From NCBI GenBank assembly GCA_009705025.1, contig WLDA01000077.1:1-5017 (forward strand): DNA of 5,017 bases, written 5' to 3'. The DNA is from Actinomycetota bacterium (lineage in GTDB: Bacteria; Actinomycetota; Actinomycetes; Nanopelagicales; Nanopelagicaceae). Positions 4,689 to 5,017 of this stretch are shown here, piece after piece. Positions within the stretch are counted from its first letter, which is position 1; each line of letters opens with the position of its first letter. The notes under the pieces are model-generated. The model saw only the letters and a program-made list of their open reading frames with translations. It ran no database searches and was not told where the DNA came from. A program made the translations under genes and the position numbers.

Positions 4689-5017
4689 GTGAGCGAACCT
4701 AAATCGGATAGTGACGCTAGTAAATGCCCTCTCCATGAGATTCGTAAAGTACCAATTGATGGAACACCTCTAAGTCCTTCTGCCATATTTGATCATTGGC
4801 GTAAGGAAGGTGCTGCAACGCCGTTGGAATATGAGGATGGCCATCAAGGTCTTGTTGTTACACGATATGAATTAGCGAAGCTGATCCTGGAAGATAAGCG
4901 TTTCAGTCAAAAACCAATCAGAATGCCTTTACATCATATTGATCGTGAAGAGGCTGCACCTGGTATCAACATCGTCGATGGTGAGCTTGCAACGGCGAGT
5001 GATCTAGACCCAGGGAA
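4689..5017 (+). CDS. Cytochrome P450-like protein, N-terminal part (runs off the window)
   Basis: From GTG 4689 an open frame of 109 codons continues past the window end. An in-frame TAA at 4677-4679 makes this GTG the first possible start. The polar N-terminus carries no membrane anchor, as in soluble bacterial P450s. The best family cue is the stretch at 54-76, LVVTRYELAKLILEDKRFSQ followed by KPI, which resembles the strand plus helix B of actinobacterial P450s (xxVTRYxxARxxLxDxRFS). The start of the chain, KCPLH followed by a TPLSPSAIF segment (26-34) and HWRKEGAATPLEY (36-48), fits the usual proline-rich entry and helix A. The frame ends at SDLDPG, where P450s have the conserved DxPxHxRLR motif before helix C. 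The haem-binding Cys, the I-helix and the ExxR motif lie outside the window, so the family call rests on this N-terminal pattern and the substrate is unknown. Confidence 0.72.
   Translation, partial: MSEPKSDSDASKCPLHEIRKVPIDGTPLSPSAIFDHWRKEGAATPLEYEDGHQGLVVTRYELAKLILEDKRFSQKPIRMPLHHIDREEAAPGINIVDGELATASDLDPG

Noticed and set aside
4438..4786. Minus-strand open frames antisense to the tRNA, one reading VAGEGFEPSKAEPGDLQ
   Set aside because: This is the well-known spurious peptide produced by translating the complement of a tRNA gene. The plus strand folds as a complete tRNA-Tyr.
2486..5017. Possible mycofactocin cluster, because a LldD homologue, an SDR and a P450 occur together
   Set aside because: The LldD-like protein matches LldD2-type sequences, not MftD (which as I recall has HGGNNLDG where this has HGGRQFDR). 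No mftA-like small peptide or radical SAM gene is in the window.
1..5017. CRISPR array, insertion sequence, phage genes, toxin-antitoxin or other defence system
   Set aside because: No direct-repeat series, transposase, integrase or known defence motif was seen on either strand. Almost every base is accounted for by conserved genes and short spacers.

Overview
The window looks like a piece of a compact, AT-leaning actinobacterial chromosome. Counting a few lines by eye gives about 40-48% G+C. The actinobacterial assignment rests on three things: a NuoN-like tail feeding directly into a long-chain polyprenyl diphosphate synthase (an order I recall from Streptomyces-like genomes), a hydroxy-acid dehydrogenase that resembles mycobacterial LldD2 along its whole length, and GTG/TTG starts with very short spacers. 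The modest G+C and tight packing suggest a streamlined freshwater lineage such as the acI group (Nanopelagicales). That placement is inference.

Layout. Bases 1-75 (+) are the last 24 codons of an upstream gene, most likely nuoN (complex I). It shares one base with a polyprenyl diphosphate synthase (75-1064, +), which probably makes the isoprenoid tail of the menaquinone used by complex I. A leftward pair follows: yajQ (1923-2414, -) and rarD (1032-1922, -). They abut with no gap, and rarD runs 33 bp into the 3' end of the polyprenyl synthase gene on the opposite strand. A 71-bp divergent promoter region (2415-2485) separates yajQ from a rightward two-gene operon: an FMN-dependent alpha-hydroxy-acid dehydrogenase (2486-3706) and, 3 bp later, a short-chain dehydrogenase/reductase (3710-4492). 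A tRNA-Tyr(GUA) gene with encoded CCA lies at 4551-4635. After it a GTG-started reading frame at 4689 runs off the window and reads as the N-terminal part of a cytochrome P450.

Functionally the left part is quinone and respiration housekeeping. The LldD-like enzyme could feed electrons from a 2-hydroxy acid into the same quinone pool, with the neighbouring SDR acting before or after it on a related carbonyl or alcohol substrate. The real substrate of this pair and of the P450 cannot be read from the sequence. I see no phage, CRISPR, insertion sequence, toxin-antitoxin or defence system here. The content is mainly ordinary core and metabolic genes, and the points of interest are in gene junctions, start sites and the hydroxy-acid/SDR/P450 neighbourhood.
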